A stretch of 64,000 bases of DNA from Plotosus lineatus (GCA_024760905.1 CM045729.1:83614050-83678049), one strand, 5' to 3'; positions 1 to 11,300 are shown, counted from the first letter of the stretch. Numbers and translations are program-made. Notes: a model not told the origin generated them from the letters alone.

Positions 1-212
1 AGTGATAAAATTTAAACTTTCATATATTTTAGATTCATTGCACACTAACTGAAATATTTCAGGTCTTTTATTGTTTTAATACTGATGATGTTGGCATACA
101 GCTCATGCAAACCCAAAATTCCTATCTCAAAAAATTAGCATATTTTATCCGACCAATAAAAAAGTGTTTTTAAGACAAAAAGGTCAACCTTCAAATAATT
201 ATGTTCAGTTAT
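1..212 (-). mobile_element. Tc1-like transposon, 3' region (fragment)
   Basis: AT-rich sequence with the phrases 'aaaaaattagcatatttt' and 'caggtcttttattgtttt', which I recognise from the region just outside the transposase stop codon of a common fish Tc1-like transposon, here read on the minus strand. It stops abruptly at about 212, where Tigger transposase sequence begins in a different reading frame. No transposase codons of this element lie in the window. The family call rests on memory of the repeat, not on a protein match. Confidence 0.45.
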
Positions 213-213
213 C

Positions 214-984
214 CTGGACAAATTCGCATTCATCAAAGTGCTGCTCCTTCCTCAAAACACTACCCCTCTCCTCCAGCCCATGGCCCAGTAAGTCATAGCC
301 AATTTCAAAAAACTTTCCACTAAATTTCTTTGTAAGACATGTTTTGACGTGGCAGAAAATACCCAGCTCACCCTTCGTGAGTTTTGGAAGCCCCGCTTCA
401 ACATCCTGGTGTGCTTGAAATTGATAGACATGGCTTGGCAGGGGGTGACCACGTGTACCCTTAATGCTGCGTGGAGAAAATTGTGGCCGGATGCCGTTGA
501 TCTTGGCGACTTCGTGGTGGAGGGCGAGCCTCAACCTGAGCCTGAAGTGGACGAGATTGTGTCTCTGGGAAAGGCAATGGGGCTGGACGCCGATGAAGAG
601 GACAGTGATGACTTGATCGCGGAGCACCAAGAGGAACTGTCCACGGAGGAACTGAAGGAGCTGGAGGCGATGCAACACTCGGCAGTGCGCGAGGAGTTCA
701 GCGCAGAGGAGGGCGAAGAGGAGGCAGAAATCATTCCGTCAGCACGAATAAAAGATGTGCTGGTGAAATTTCATGACATCTCAGATTTCGTGGAAAAACA
801 CCATCCAGACAAAGTCTTCACGACTCATGCAATCTCCAACTTTGACGACGTTTGCCTTGTGCATTTTAGGAACGTTATGGAAAGTCGCCAAAGGCAAACG
901 TCGTTGGATCAATATTTTACCAAACGACCTTCAACAAGCACTGCCGAAGGTGAAAGTGAGCCCAAACAGGCAAAAAGTGTTTAA
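214..984 (+). pseudogene. Tigger/pogo-type transposase, C-terminal part (decayed)
   Basis: One frame reads from 217 to 984 with a single internal stop (TAA at 289-291). It carries Tigger-family landmarks in order: a proline-rich segment followed by NFKKL, then LTLREFWK (from about 367), TLNAAW..LWPDAVD, EIVSLGKAMGLDADEED and a closing RQRQTSLDQYF segment with a basic tail. This is the part after the DDE core; the HTH domains and the catalytic aspartates are missing. The ATG at 349 is simply the first methionine after the stop and is not a real start. Host TIGD genes derive from the same family, but the stop and the adjoining terminal repeat argue for a dead transposon. Confidence 0.82.
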
Positions 985-1157
985 TAAATGTTTAATACCG
1001 TTTGGTTAATATTTTTTTTTTTTAATAAAAACGTTTAATATTGTTTGGTTTGGTTAATTTAAAAAATAGTTAATAAAAATGTTTAATATCATTTGGTTCA
1101 TAAAAAATTGGTTAATAAAAATGTTTGTTTAATATCGTTTGGTTTCGTTAATAAAAA

Positions 1158-1530
1158 AATGGCTAATCTTCATTTCCTTTCGGCGTTTCCCTTCAGGGGT
1201 CGCCACAGCAAACCATCCGCCTCCATCTCATCCTATCCTCTGTATCTTCTACTCTTCAACTACCTTCATGTCCTCCTTCACCACATCCATAAATCTTCTT
1301 TTTGGTCTTCCTCTTGGCCTTCTGCCTGGTAGTACACTTTTCCTTTCATTCTTGCCGATACCTTCCTATCACACATCACACCGGATACTTTTCTCCAACC
1401 ATTCCAACCTGCCTGCACATGCTTCTTCACCTCTTTTCCACACTCTCCATTGCTCTGGATTCTTGAGCCTAGGTATTTAAAATCCTCCACCTTCTTCATT
1501 TCTGGGGTCCTTGTCGTTCACACACACACA

Positions 1531-1571
<41 letters not shown>

Positions 1572-1947
1572 ATTCTGTTCTACTGAGGCTAACCTTCATT
1601 CCTCTCCTTTCCAGGGCATACCTCCACCTCTCGAGATTTTCCCTTACTTATTCTCTGCTCTCACTACAGATCACAATGTCATCTGCAAACATGATATTCC
1701 ATGGAGATTCTTGTCTAACCTCGTCTGTCAGCCTGTCCATCACCATATCAAACAAGAAGGGGCTTAGAGCTGACCCTTGATGCATTCTCACCTCCACCTT
1801 GAACTCTGCTGTCACACCGACAGCACACCTCCCCACTGTCTTACATCTCTCATACATGTCACCACTCTACATACTTCTCTGCCACTCCAGACTTCCTCAT
1901 TCAATACCACAGTTCCTCTCTCGGCATCCTGTCATATGCTTTCTAAT
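1158..1947 (-). mobile_element. RTE-clade LINE fragment (reverse transcriptase C-terminus and 3' end)
   Basis: On the minus strand this runs from the codons around the RT segment [10 protein letters not shown] (truncated at about 1947) through MFADDIVIC and the GSALSPFLF motif to the RTE 3' end at about 1160. About 370 bp of the C-terminal region are deleted near 1331. The frame is broken repeatedly. It carries the AC microsatellite at 1519-1569. Confidence 0.85.
1519..1569. repeat. (AC)n microsatellite inside RTE
   Basis: About 25 AC units. Other RTE copies have only 'cacacacatgtattc' at this position, so the tract expanded from a short native seed. Confidence 0.95.
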
Positions 1948-2292
1948 AAAAGAAATACAATTTAAAAAAATAATAATAATGTTTAATATTGTTTGGTTAA
2001 TAAAAATGTTTAATAATGGTTAAATTAATAAATATGCTAATAAAATGGTTCAATATGTTAATAAAATGTTTAAATGGTTTAATAAATAATTTTCTTTTAC
2101 TTTTAACACATTTCATGCATATTTCATACAAAATTGGTGTACTTTAATAATTTTAAAGGGTTTATGGGGTAGTCTTGGGAGCCTTGGAACAAATGAGGCA
2201 TTTTATATGTAAAATGCGCCTCTACTTACGAAACTTTCTGTTACGAAAAAGGTGCTGGAACGGATTAATTTCGTAAGTAGGGGGCCAACTGT

Positions 2293-2589
2293 ATATATAT
2301 TAGGGTGCATCATTTGACCCTATGTCAGAATCTTAACTCATACCAGTCACCAAAATGTTCCTTTCGATAAACTATTTAACATGGCAAAGTTTTAATTTTC
2401 TGTAACAATTCCTACGTGGGCATTGCCGAGCCTGAAAATACTAATTTTATGCTATTTACGCACAGATTCCGAAAGTAAAATAGTTTTGCAACTTTGTGGC
2501 ATTGATATATTTTCAATGGTGGATCAACGTGTCTTATACATTTGACCTCCACACAATGACCTGCTCTAATCAAGTATGAAGCTATAGAT
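2293..2589. other. No gene recognised
   Basis: AT-rich sequence with short ORFs only. It may include more of the unknown element whose coding remnant starts near 2590. Confidence 0.5.
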
Positions 2590-3106
2590 ATGACTGTAGC
2601 CAAGAGTGCGTTGAATGCTTTTCAGCGCCACTTGAGGTACCTTACAGTAGAGATGGAGCCGCTGTCCCTCTTCAGCACTCACTTGAGCTCAGAATAGAAG
2701 CAATGCATAGGCTCAGTGTCTTCTTGCTGCCAAGCCTGCTTCAAGCAATGAGGAAGAACTGTACCAAAGAAGTGGTGCCAGCGTTGGGAAGCCACAGTTC
2801 CCCAAAGTGACACATGAAACTACTCTGCATAGCCTAATAAGTTCAGACTCTTGGTTTTTATTTTCAAAGATCAAGCAGGATCCCACCCCATTTTTGGAAG
2901 CCCCAGTCTGTGAGTGGACACAGAGTGAACTGTATTAAGAATGCCTCTCAGCCGTTTCAAGTATTACAGTCACAAACGATGCTGCAGAACGAGATGTGAA
3001 GATTGGCCAGGATTTCCTGCAAGCTGCCAGATCTGAAAAATTCTACCAGAAATTATTACTGACTGTTGATCAAAACAGAAAAGAAAATCCAAAGTTATGC
3101 AAATAA
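2590..3106 (+). pseudogene. Remnant of an uncharacterised transposase-like protein
   Basis: A decayed coding stretch with frameshifts and stops. The best-preserved part, 2966-3106, reads TVTNDAAERDVKIGQDF and ends NRKENPKLCK before a stop. I associate this with a protein family repeated in many animal genomes that carries a V-N-D-x-A-E-R signature near its C-terminus, but I cannot name it securely. Upstream, broken codons keep a phrase like F.KIKQDPTPFLEAP..EWTQSEL in shifting frames. An A-rich stretch follows the stop. I assign no function. Confidence 0.4.
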
Positions 3107-3547
3107 GCACTAAGCAAGCATTAAATGTAAAAAAAAACCAACAAATTGAGTGGCATCCTAAAACCAAGTACATTGTTGTTGTTTTGGTTTTCTCATTTTA
3201 AATGTGATTTTTGATTAGATAAATATGTCTGGCTTCAAGTTATCTCTCAGTCGTTATATCTTTAGTTGTAAATAATGCACTTAATATGCAGCGGTTTTTG
3301 CACATTAAACCCTCTGTTAACACAAAATATTGACATTTTAAAGCCTCCTAATGCCCACATAGCAAATGTCCAATCTAACCCAAATTTGACTCAGATTTAT
3401 AGTTTTTCAAAAGGAACCAAATGATACATGGTACAGGACAATCGGCCCAGTTTAAAAATTTCATGGGGCAAACAATGCACCCCAGGGATATATTATATAT
3501 AAAGCCATAAAGCCATAAAGCCATAAAGCTAAGTCAAACCAGCTCAC
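3107..3547. other. Intron of the PRDM9-like gene; no further feature except a short tandem repeat
   Basis: AT-rich. A small tandem array of 'cataaagc' units sits at about 3503-3532. I found no exon continuing the SET domain between here and the left edge. Confidence 0.5.
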
Positions 3548-3615
3548 CGCATCCAGTTAGCATACATCTCTCTCTTTGCATCTACAAACTTCTCACAGTG
3601 CCCATTTCTGTATAT
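3548..3615 (-). CDS. prdm9-like: PRDM9-like methyltransferase, exon 4 seen here (SET domain, middle)
   Basis: A 68-bp exon on the minus strand. The acceptor is a pyrimidine-rich tract ending ...ttccacag before 3615, and the donor is GTGAGC after 3548. It encodes IYRNGHCEKFVDAKREMYAN followed by WM and the first two bases of the next codon. This matches the SET segment of PRDM9 proteins, where DGK/DAK..WANWMR precedes YVNCARDDEEQN. It joins in phase 0 to the exon at 13255-13526. The next exon, with the remaining catalytic and post-SET parts, must lie beyond position 1. The sequence shows no lesion. The flanking intron is about 9.6 kb and packed with mobile elements. Confidence 0.85.
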
Positions 3616-3784
3616 CTGTGGAAAAAAAAAATACACATTCACATTATATTCAATTATTTTCTTTATTGGAATAGTCTTTGACAAATTACAGGCTCGAAAG
3701 TAATTGGACAGTTGCCCGATAAGCGGTTTCTGCTTCTTCATTATTTCATATTCAATTAAAGCGTACCAGTATTGCTCATCCTTA
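3616..3784. other. Intron sequence of the PRDM9-like gene
   Basis: Splice acceptor tract (T/C on the minus strand) next to the exon, then AT-rich DNA without recognised features. Confidence 0.5.
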
Positions 3785-4101
3785 CATGCATTCAGGAATT
3801 GTGACAGAGTTGAGCCTGACGGCTAAAAATAGTTAAACTTCAACCTGCAAAGGCACCCCTTGCAATCAAATAATGTCGAATAAATTTGTGTTAAAAGTTA
3901 ATTTCATTCCTGTTCCAGTTTTAGCAAATTCAGCTATGCCCATCGAAAAAGAACATTTCAATTTTAGACCGAGTTTGTGTTGATTTTTCACCAACATTGA
4001 TTAGAACGCTTTTTTTGACGCAATCTCAAGTCTACTGTGACCCAGTTGCAAGGTATTGTCCATGAACTTGAGTAGTGCGTTGCAAGGACCTGACAAACGT
4101 G
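3785..4101 (+). repeat. Interspersed repeat X, copy 1 (first part)
   Basis: It begins 'attcaggaattgtgac' and aligns by eye along about 320 bp with 46448-46816, with frequent substitutions. It continues after the hAT insertion at 4658-4823, which matches 47495-47617. It may be part of a Tigger-type non-autonomous element, because copy 2 is preceded by a 'cagtggtagctcagtgg' end. Confidence 0.6.
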
Positions 4102-4109
4102 GTCTAAAC

Positions 4110-4501
4110 CAGGGGTCCCCAAGCATCGGTCCGCAGAAGAAATAATTAATTATTTCCGTTTTATTAACTATCCGAGTCTGAATAATCTTAAATTTAAAGA
4201 AATATATATTTTATTTTGAAAAAAGACCGGATTCTCTTGGTTACATGTCGGTCATTTGAGCGCTAAAATGTAACCCAAAAGGGGATGGCACATGAACAGA
4301 GGCGAGTTGGACATGTTTCAAACAATAGTGGGGATTTTGGGCTGAGCCTCAGCCTCCATTCTCCCCGCTGGTGCACCATCACCTGTGTTTTTATTTATTT
4401 ATGTATTTATTTATTTTTTTAGAAAAGTTCAAGCTCGACTTCCCAATCAACTTTATTTCAGCTGATGAAAAATAACATTCATGGAGTGCTTCTTCTTTTT
4501 C

Positions 4502-4539
<38 letters not shown>

Positions 4540-4649
4540 TTATATAAATAAAATATATTTACAATATCAACACCCCCCCCCCCCCCCCACCCCCGTAAAA
4601 TTGCCAAGCGTTGACCAGTCCGCGATGATTAAAAGGTCGGGGACCTCTG
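4110..4649. mobile_element. Non-autonomous hAT element
   Basis: The ends are imperfect inverted repeats: caggggtccccaagc at the left and gtcggggacctctg at the right. They are flanked by degenerate 8-bp duplications, gtctaaac (4102-4109) and ctctaggc (4650-4657), the size typical of hAT. The second copy of the host repeat keeps 'gtctaaag' at the matching site, as an empty site would. No transposase ORF is present. The interior holds an (AAT)n tract and a C homopolymer. Confidence 0.72.
4505..4594. repeat. (AAT)n tract and poly-C run inside the hAT element
   Basis: About 12 AAT units at 4505-4540, then a run of C with one interruption at about 4571-4594. Confidence 0.9.
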
Positions 4650-4657
4650 CTCTAGGC

Positions 4658-4823
4658 CACTGCCCAAGTCACTAAATGTAAAATGACCATCACTATCAAT
4701 AATACGATTTGTTTATTCAGATGATCAATTTCTTTTTCCCGTGAATGAAAGGTCCATAACTTAAATTGCAATTATTACTTATTATAACACACTGACTTTT
4801 CCAAAATGATTATGTACTAGACC
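4658..4823 (+). repeat. Interspersed repeat X, copy 1 (second part)
   Basis: It shares 'atcactatcaataatacgat' and 'aaaatgattatgtactaga' with the copy at 47495-47617. Copy 2 carries about 675 bp between the two parts that are missing here. Confidence 0.55.
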
Positions 4824-4860
4824 ACAGATGTCAAACTCACACCACAAAGGGCCATGTGAC
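4824..4860 (+). mobile_element. hAT-type terminus, fragment
   Basis: 'cagatgtcaaactcacacca' resembles the end of a hAT element of the kind starting cag..gtgtcaaactc. It is cut off by the RTE copy starting at about 4861. Confidence 0.35.
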
Positions 4861-6452
4861 TGTAAGGGAGAGAAAATTATTTATACAGGTTGGCACCACA
4901 CAGAAATAGAGATGGGAAGGACGTGCAGCAAGTTAGAATGATTAAGGACAGAGTGGGAAACGTGTTGACTGATGACAGAAGTGTGCTGGGAAGATGGAAA
5001 GAGTACTTTGAAGAGCTGATGAATGAGGAAAATGAGAAAGACAAAAGAGTAGAACAGGTGACTGTTGAGGAGCAGGAAGTAGCAAAGATTAGTGAGGGTG
5101 AAGAGTGGAAAGGCAGTTGGTCCTGATGATATACCTGTGGAGGCAAGGAAGTGTCTAGGAGAAGCAGCAGTAGATTTTCTAACAAGAACATTCATCAAGG
5201 TCTTAGAAAGTGAGAGGATGCTGTAGGAATGGAGGAGAAGTGTGCTTGTGCCCATTTTTAAGAACAAGGGAGATGTGCAGAGTTGTGGCAACTAGACAGG
5301 GATAAAAGTGATGAGCCATACCATGAAGTTATGGGAAAGAATAGTGGAAGCTAGACTATGGGCAGAGGTCAGCATTTGTGAATAACAGTTTGGTTTTATG
5401 CCAAGAAAGCGCACCACAGATGCAGTGTTTGCTTTGAGGATGTTGATAGAGAAGGTCAGAAGGAGCTGCATTGTGCCTTTGTGGATCTGGAGAAAGTATA
5501 TGACAGGGTGTCGAGAGAGGAACTGTGGTATTGCATGAGGAAGTCTGGAGTGGCAGAGAAGTATGTTAGAGTGGTGCAGGACATGTATGAGAGATGTAAG
5601 ACAGTGGTGAGGTGTGCTGTCGGTGTGACAGAAGAGTTTAAGGTGGAGGTGGAACTGCATCAAGGGTCAGCTCTGAGCTCCTTCTTGTTTGCTATGGTGA
5701 TGGGCAGGCTGACAAATGAGGTTAGACAAGATTCCCCATGGACTATGATGTTTGCAGATGACATTGTGCAAGTGCAGGAAAATCTAGAGAGGTGGAGGTA
5801 TGCCCTGGAAAGGAGAGGAATGAAGGTTAGCCTCAGTAAAACAGAATACATGTGTGTGAACGACAAGGACCCAAGAGGAACGGTGAGGTTACAGGGGGCA
5901 GAGATAAGGAAGGTGGATGTTTTTAAGTACTTAAGAGTCAACAATCCAGAGCAATGGAGAGTGTGGAAAAGAGGTGAAGAAATGTGTGCAGGCTGGTTGG
6001 AGAAAAGTGTCCGGTGTGATGTGTGATAGGAAGATATTGGCAAGAATGAAAGGAAAAGTGTACAAGACGGTGTTGAGGCCAGCGATGTTGTATGTTTTAG
6101 AAACAGTGGCCCTGGGGAAAAGACAGGAGGCAGAGCTGGAGGGAGCAGAGATGAAAATGTTGAGGTTCTCTTTGGGAGTAACGAGGATGGATAGGATCAG
6201 GAATGAGCACATCAGAGGGACAGCACATGTAAGACGTTTTGGAGACAAAGTCAGAGAGGCTAATGCTCAGGTTGGGACTGCCAGGCAGAAGGCTTAGAGG
6301 AAGACCAAAGAGACGATTCATGGACGTGGTGAAGGAGGACATGAAGGTAGTTAGTGTAAAAGAAGAAGATGCAGAGGATAGGGTGAGATGGAGGCAGATG
6401 ATTCACTGTGGCAACCCCTGAAGGGAACAGAAGAAAGGAAATGAAGAAGAAG
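4861..6452 (+). mobile_element. RTE-clade LINE, 5'-truncated copy (reverse transcriptase and 3' end)
   Basis: The copy begins inside the region between endonuclease and RT (YRLAQQRNRDGKD-like codons at 4883, with a frameshift). It then passes through RT motifs VDLEKVYDRV (about 5481), LHQGSALSSFLF and MMFADDIV (about 5745). It ends with the RTE 3' terminus, TGTGGCAACCCCTGAAGGGA followed by GAA-rich repeats at 6420-6452. Stops and frameshifts occur at about 5126, 5226, 5295 and 6026. Residues after the FADD box are lost by a small deletion (IVQVQENLERW instead of IVICSESREQVQENLERW). It is dead for retrotransposition. Confidence 0.88.
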
Positions 6453-6464
6453 AAGGTCACTAAA

Positions 6465-6603
6465 TTTCGTGACCATCGGTGAGGGTTGGAATGTAGATTA
6501 ACTGGTAAATTGACAGCTTTGCCTTGCGGCTCAGCTCCCTCTTCACCACAATGGACCGATACAATCTCTACTTTACAGCAGAGGCTGCAGTGATCCGCCT
6601 GAA
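6465..6603 (-). mobile_element. Rex3 LINE fragment
   Basis: The reverse complement matches the Rex3 segment seen intact at about 34960-35090 (codons for SAVKQSLYR..., VKKELS.KAKLSIYQ). It covers only about 140 bp. Confidence 0.75.
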
Positions 6604-6753
6604 TCCGCCTTATTGTGATCCGCCTTATTAAACAAATTGTTTCTCTTCATTTCAATAATACTGTTATTCTCTATAGTTGGTTCAAGCTTGGGTGGCAATG
6701 TTGCATCATTCATTTGCCTGCAGAAACAAAGCAATATGAAAATGAGCATCATA
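6604..6753. other. Short intron segment
   Basis: Contains a short tandem 'tgatccgcctta' pair; no other feature. Confidence 0.4.
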
Positions 6754-7500
6754 CAACCCCTGGAAAAATTATGGAATCGCCAGTCTCGGAGGATGTTCAT
6801 TCAGTTGTTTAATTTTGTAGGGAAAAAAGCAGATCACTGACATGACACAAAACTAACGCCATTTCAAATGGCAACTGTCTGGCTTTAGGAAACACAAAAA
6901 GAAATCAAGAAAAAAAAAACTGTGGTAATCAGTGACAGTTACTTTTTTAGACCAAGCAGGTGGAAAAATTATGGAATCACTCAATTTGAGGGACAAATAA
7001 TGGAATCACACAGTAATTTTCCATTCCCAAAACTAACACTTGCCTCAGATTATATCTGCTTGTTAGTCTGCAGTTAAACAAGAGTGATCACACCTTGGTG
7101 AGCTGTTACACCATTTGGACTGGCATGAATCATGGCTCCAACATGAGGAATGTCAATTGAAAAAAAATAATAGGATTATCAAACTTCTTAAAGAAGGTAA
7201 ATCATCAAACAATGTTGCAAAAGATGTTGATTGTTCACGGTCAGCCATGTCTAAAATCTGGACCAAGTACATACAATATTGGAAGGTTGTTAAAAGGCAA
7301 GCATAGTGGTAGACCAAAAAAGGCATCCCGTCAAGACAGAAAATGCAATATGTCTTGAAAACAAAAAATGCACAGCAAAACAAATGAGCAACAAATGGGA
7401 GGAAACTGGAGTCAACATCTGTGACCAAACTGTAAAAGCCCATCTGAAGGAAATAGGATTTACATACAAAAAAGCTAAACAAAAGCCACCATTAACACCT

Positions 7501-7852
7501 GTCTGTCTTCCTTTCGGCTTTTTTCCTTTTACTCCGGAGTCGCCACAGCGAATCATCTTGATTCGCACATTTTGATTTGGCAGAGGTTTTTACGTCGGAT
7601 GCCCTTCCTGTCACAACCCTTTTAGCAAGGGACAGAAACACGCTGACGGCTTTGCAGCCTACTCTTTACGAATGTCAGCAATGGTTCTTTTACATGAACC
7701 TCTCACCATAGACAGTGAGAGACATGGCCCGCCTTTGATAACCCAGTTAGCTGCACTGGGGGGGACAGTGACAACCTTGTGGAGAGTGGGACTCGAACCC
7801 CCAACCTTTGGATCAGCAATCCAGCGCCCTATACCACTAGACCACTACTGCC
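7501..7852 (-). mobile_element. tRNA-derived SINE, RTE-tail subfamily (SINE-A)
   Basis: The minus strand begins with a tRNA-like head (GGGGCAGTAGTGGTCTAGTG, B box GGTTCGAGTCC at about 7789-7799), then the family body. It ends with a tail combining an RTE 5'UTR-like segment and the RTE 3' terminus (GCTGTGGCGACTCCGGAGT). An exact 12-bp duplication ccattaacacct flanks it (7489-7500 and 7853-7864). It lies inside the Tc1 transposase. Confidence 0.9.
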
Positions 7853-7871
7853 CCATTAACACCTAAACCGA

Positions 7872-7890
7872 ACAAAAAAAAAAAAAAAAA
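7872..7890. repeat. Poly-A tract
   Basis: A homopolymer of about 19 A in the interrupted transposase. Confidence 0.9.
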
Positions 7891-8329
7891 AGGTTACGAT
7901 GGGCTAAAGAAAAGCAATCGGGGAATGTGAATGACAGGATAAAAGTCATATTCAGTGATAAATCGTGAGTCTGCATCAGGCAAGGTGATGATGCAAGAAC
8001 TTTTGTTTGGTGCTACTCCAATGAGATTTATGACGACGACTGCCTGAATAAAACGTGCAAATTTCCAGTCATTGATGATATGGGCCTGTATGTCAGGTAA
8101 AGGCACTGGGGAGATGGTTCTCATAACATCTTCAATAAATGCACAAGTTTACAGTACGTTGAAATTGTTGACACTTTTCCCATCAATTGGATGGATGGGG
8201 ATGATGAAATCATTTTTCAAGATGATAATGCATCTTGCCATAGAGCAAAAACTGTTAACATTCCTTGAAGAAAGACATATACTGTCAATGTCATGGACTG
8301 CATCTACAGCTGTTGCAATATTGCGTGAT

Positions 8330-11300
8330 GATTCGAACAAGATGGCAGCCGTGAGGCTCGCCCCGGCACAAGCTCTGCTTCTATGTCTTGCACTTTTGTC
8401 AATGTTTTATGTTAAAAAGTCGGAATGTCTTCTCACATACACCCGTTGGGAGTTACTAGCCCTCAGAGCAAACTCAGCAGCAACTGTTTCATCCATGATC
8501 TCATCGCTACCTGCGGAAATTCTAGAAATGAACAACTCATCTGGATATCCGACCTCCTGGAGACGCAAGCGAGACAGGAGGAAGCGACGAGCCGGCGTCC
8601 TTTCCAGGTTCAGGAAGCAGCCGTACCGGCCACCTTTACCGGCTCTGCTGCTGACAAACGTGAGATCTATCAGAAATAAAATTGACGAACTCTTCCTTCT
8701 TCTTCAAAATAAGAAGGATTACAAAGACTGTTCTGCCATCTGCCTGACCGAGACCTGGCTCGACCACACCGTGCCAGACCAGGCGGTAACCCCGCCCGGC
8801 TTCTCACTCTACCGTGCCGACAGGTCAGTCAAGCTATCTACAAAAACTAAAGGTGGTGGAATTTGTTTTTTGATTAACCAACGCTGGTGTAGCAACGCGA
8901 CTGAATTAAACACTACTTGTTCACTGCAATTGGAATACATCAGCGTGAAATGCAGACCCGCCTACCTGCCGAGAGAATTTGCCTCCGTTATACTGATTGG
9001 CGTTTACATCCCGCCATCGGCTAACGCCAACTTCACCATCACGGAGCTTGCAACCTACATATCAACAGTTGAAAACTCTCATCCCGACGCAGTAGTCACT
9101 GTGCTCGGTGACTTTAATCATACCAACTTGTCCACCGAACTCCCCAACTATATTCAACAGGTCACATGTCCTAGCAGAGGCACGAACACACTGGACCATT
9201 GCTATGTCACCGTCAGCGATGCTTACCGAGCTTTCCCAAGGGCTCCGCTCGGAACGTCCGACCATGCCATGCTGCTCCTCATCCCGAAGTACAAACAAAA
9301 ACTTAAATCCACAAACTCCACATCCAAAACAGTTAAGTCCTGGTCCAAGGCAGCCGTTGAGACTTTGAGAGGCTACTTTGAATGCACTGATTGGGATGTA
9401 TTCAGTGCAGGTGAGAACTGCCTCGACGTGCTCACGGACGTGGTGACGTCATACATCAACTTCTGCGTGGATCTGTGTATCCCAACAAAAACTGTGGAGG
9501 CATACAGTAATAACAAACCTTGGTTTACAAAAGATATCTTACTCATTCACAAGAAAAAGAACTCTGCTTTCCTCAGCAGAGACAAGGAGTCATACACCAC
9601 TGCCAAATATCAATTGAGGTCTGCAATCAGGAAAGCTAAATCAAACTATGCAATAAAGCTGGAACATCAGATCACATCAAACAATACCCGATATGTATGG
9701 AAAAAACTAAAGGACATGACTGATTACAAAAAAAAAAAAAAACCCTCCATTTCATCTGACATTGATATGGACCTTCCAAACACACTCAATGAGTTCTATG
9801 GGAGGTTTGAACAGTCCCCAGTCCCCCCCCTATCCCCTCCCTCACCCCCTCCCACACCCCTCATTTCACATCCAGGAGAAAGAGGTCAGGAACATCTTTA
9901 AGAAAAATAACAAGAGGAAAGCAGCTGGCCCAGACGGGATCACCCCTGCTGTTCTTAAGTACTGCGCAGCTCAACTGGCCCCAATATTCACCTCCATCTT
10001 TAATACGTCCCTCCGCCACTGTACAGTTCCACTATGTTTCAAGGTTTCATCTATAATCCCTGTCCCAAAATCATCAAAGATCTCATGTTCAACGACTACA
10101 GACCAATCGCCCTAACATCCGTGGTCATGAAGTCGTTTGAACGCATCATCCTCAATCATCTGAAGGCATCCACTACCCCCCTGCTCGACCCTCATCAATT
10201 TGCTTACCGTGACAACAGGTCTGTTGAGGATGCCGTCAACCTGGCCCTCTACCACATCTTACAGCACCTTGAGTCTCCTAACAGCTATGCCCGTATCCTT
10301 TTCATTGACTTCAGTTCTGCTTTTAACACAATAAACCTGGTCAACCTCTTCAATAAACTGACGGTCATGAACATCGATCCCTGTCTACGCCATTGGTTAT
10401 GGAGCTTCCTATGGAAAAGGCAACAAAGGGTTAAGATGGGTAACCTCTCATCTCGACCTCTGACCCTCAGCACAGGTGTCCCCCAGGGTTGCGTCCTCTC
10501 ACCATGGCTTTTTTCTCTGTACACAAACCATATGACATCCCATCACAGTTCAGTTTCCATTTTTAAGTATGCAGACGACACTACTATCATTGGACTCATA
10601 ACTATGGATAATGAACACCAGTACCGCCAACAAGTAGCCCAAGCTGTCTCCTGGTGCCAAGAAAACAATCTCCAGCTCAACCCATCCAAAACACAAGAAC
10701 TAATAATTGACTTCAGGCACACAGCCTCACTCAAAACTCCCATTCACATCTCTAATGAACCCATAGCCATAACTGACTCTTTCAAATTTCTCGGCACTCA
10801 CATTAACAATACACTAAAATGGAACACTAACACAGACTACATTCACAAAAAAGTTCACCAAAGACTGTTTTTCCTGAGACAGCTCAAGAAATTCAGAGTG
10901 AAAACAAATCTCCTCCTCCGTTTCTACTCCGCCATCATTGAGAGCACTCTCACTTCATCCATAACAGTTTGGTATGGCAGCCTAGACAGCAACTCACAGA
11001 AAAAACTACAGCGCATTGTCACTAAATCATCCAGGATCATTGGCACCCCCCTTCCATCAGTCCAATCAATTTATCATAAACGCTCAATCTTAAGAGCACA
11101 AAAAATCACCTCTGATCCCTCTCACCCTGCCCATCATTTGTTTTAACCGCTGCCCTCTAGGATGCGATATCGATCTCTCCCCACCAGAACATCCCGTTTT
11201 AAGAAAAGTTTTTTCCCTACAGTCATAAGGACTCTGAACTCTTTGCACTGAATGTACATTACAGCCTTGTCTGTATTTTTGTTGTCTGTTATTACTGTAG

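Larger units (their letters stand above)
984..2095. repeat. Imprecise tandem repeat of a TTAATA/GTTTGGTT unit, split by RTE
   Basis: A unit close to taataaaaatgtttaatatc followed by gtttggt recurs at about 983, 1022, 1073, 1112, 1148, 1972 and 1999 with variable spacing. The RTE fragment at 1158-1947 sits inside the array, with units on both sides, so the array predates that insertion. Confidence 0.55.
985..2292 (+). mobile_element. Tigger-type element, 3' non-coding region and terminal inverted repeat
   Basis: After the transposase stop the sequence is AT-rich and ends in a repeat whose reverse complement begins cagttggccccctacttacg, followed by TA at 2293-2294, as expected for a Tigger/mariner element. 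An internal hairpin (cttacgaaa at about 2226 against tttcgtaag at about 2270) lies beside the end. The block is interrupted at 1158-1947 by an RTE fragment. The left terminal repeat is not in the window. Confidence 0.6.
7115..8325 (+). pseudogene. Tc1-type transposase, broken
   Basis: The N-terminal helix-turn-helix part reads IIKLLKEGKSSNNVAKDVDC then SRSAMSKIW at 7168-7262, followed by a GRPKKAS-like linker after a frameshift. After the SINE insertion (7501-7852) come DDE-domain remnants: an 'IFSD(K/E)S' segment near 7950, MMIWACMSGKGTGEMVLI at 8072-8125, and an FQDDNASCHRAK segment in another frame near 8216-8251, the latter with the second catalytic aspartate. The C-terminal third with the last acidic residue is lost where the LINE is inserted at about 8330. 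Several stops are present. Confidence 0.75.

Noticed and set aside
349..984. Host TIGD/JRK-type gene
   Set aside because: An in-frame stop upstream, lack of the catalytic core and adjoining terminal inverted repeat indicate a dead transposon.
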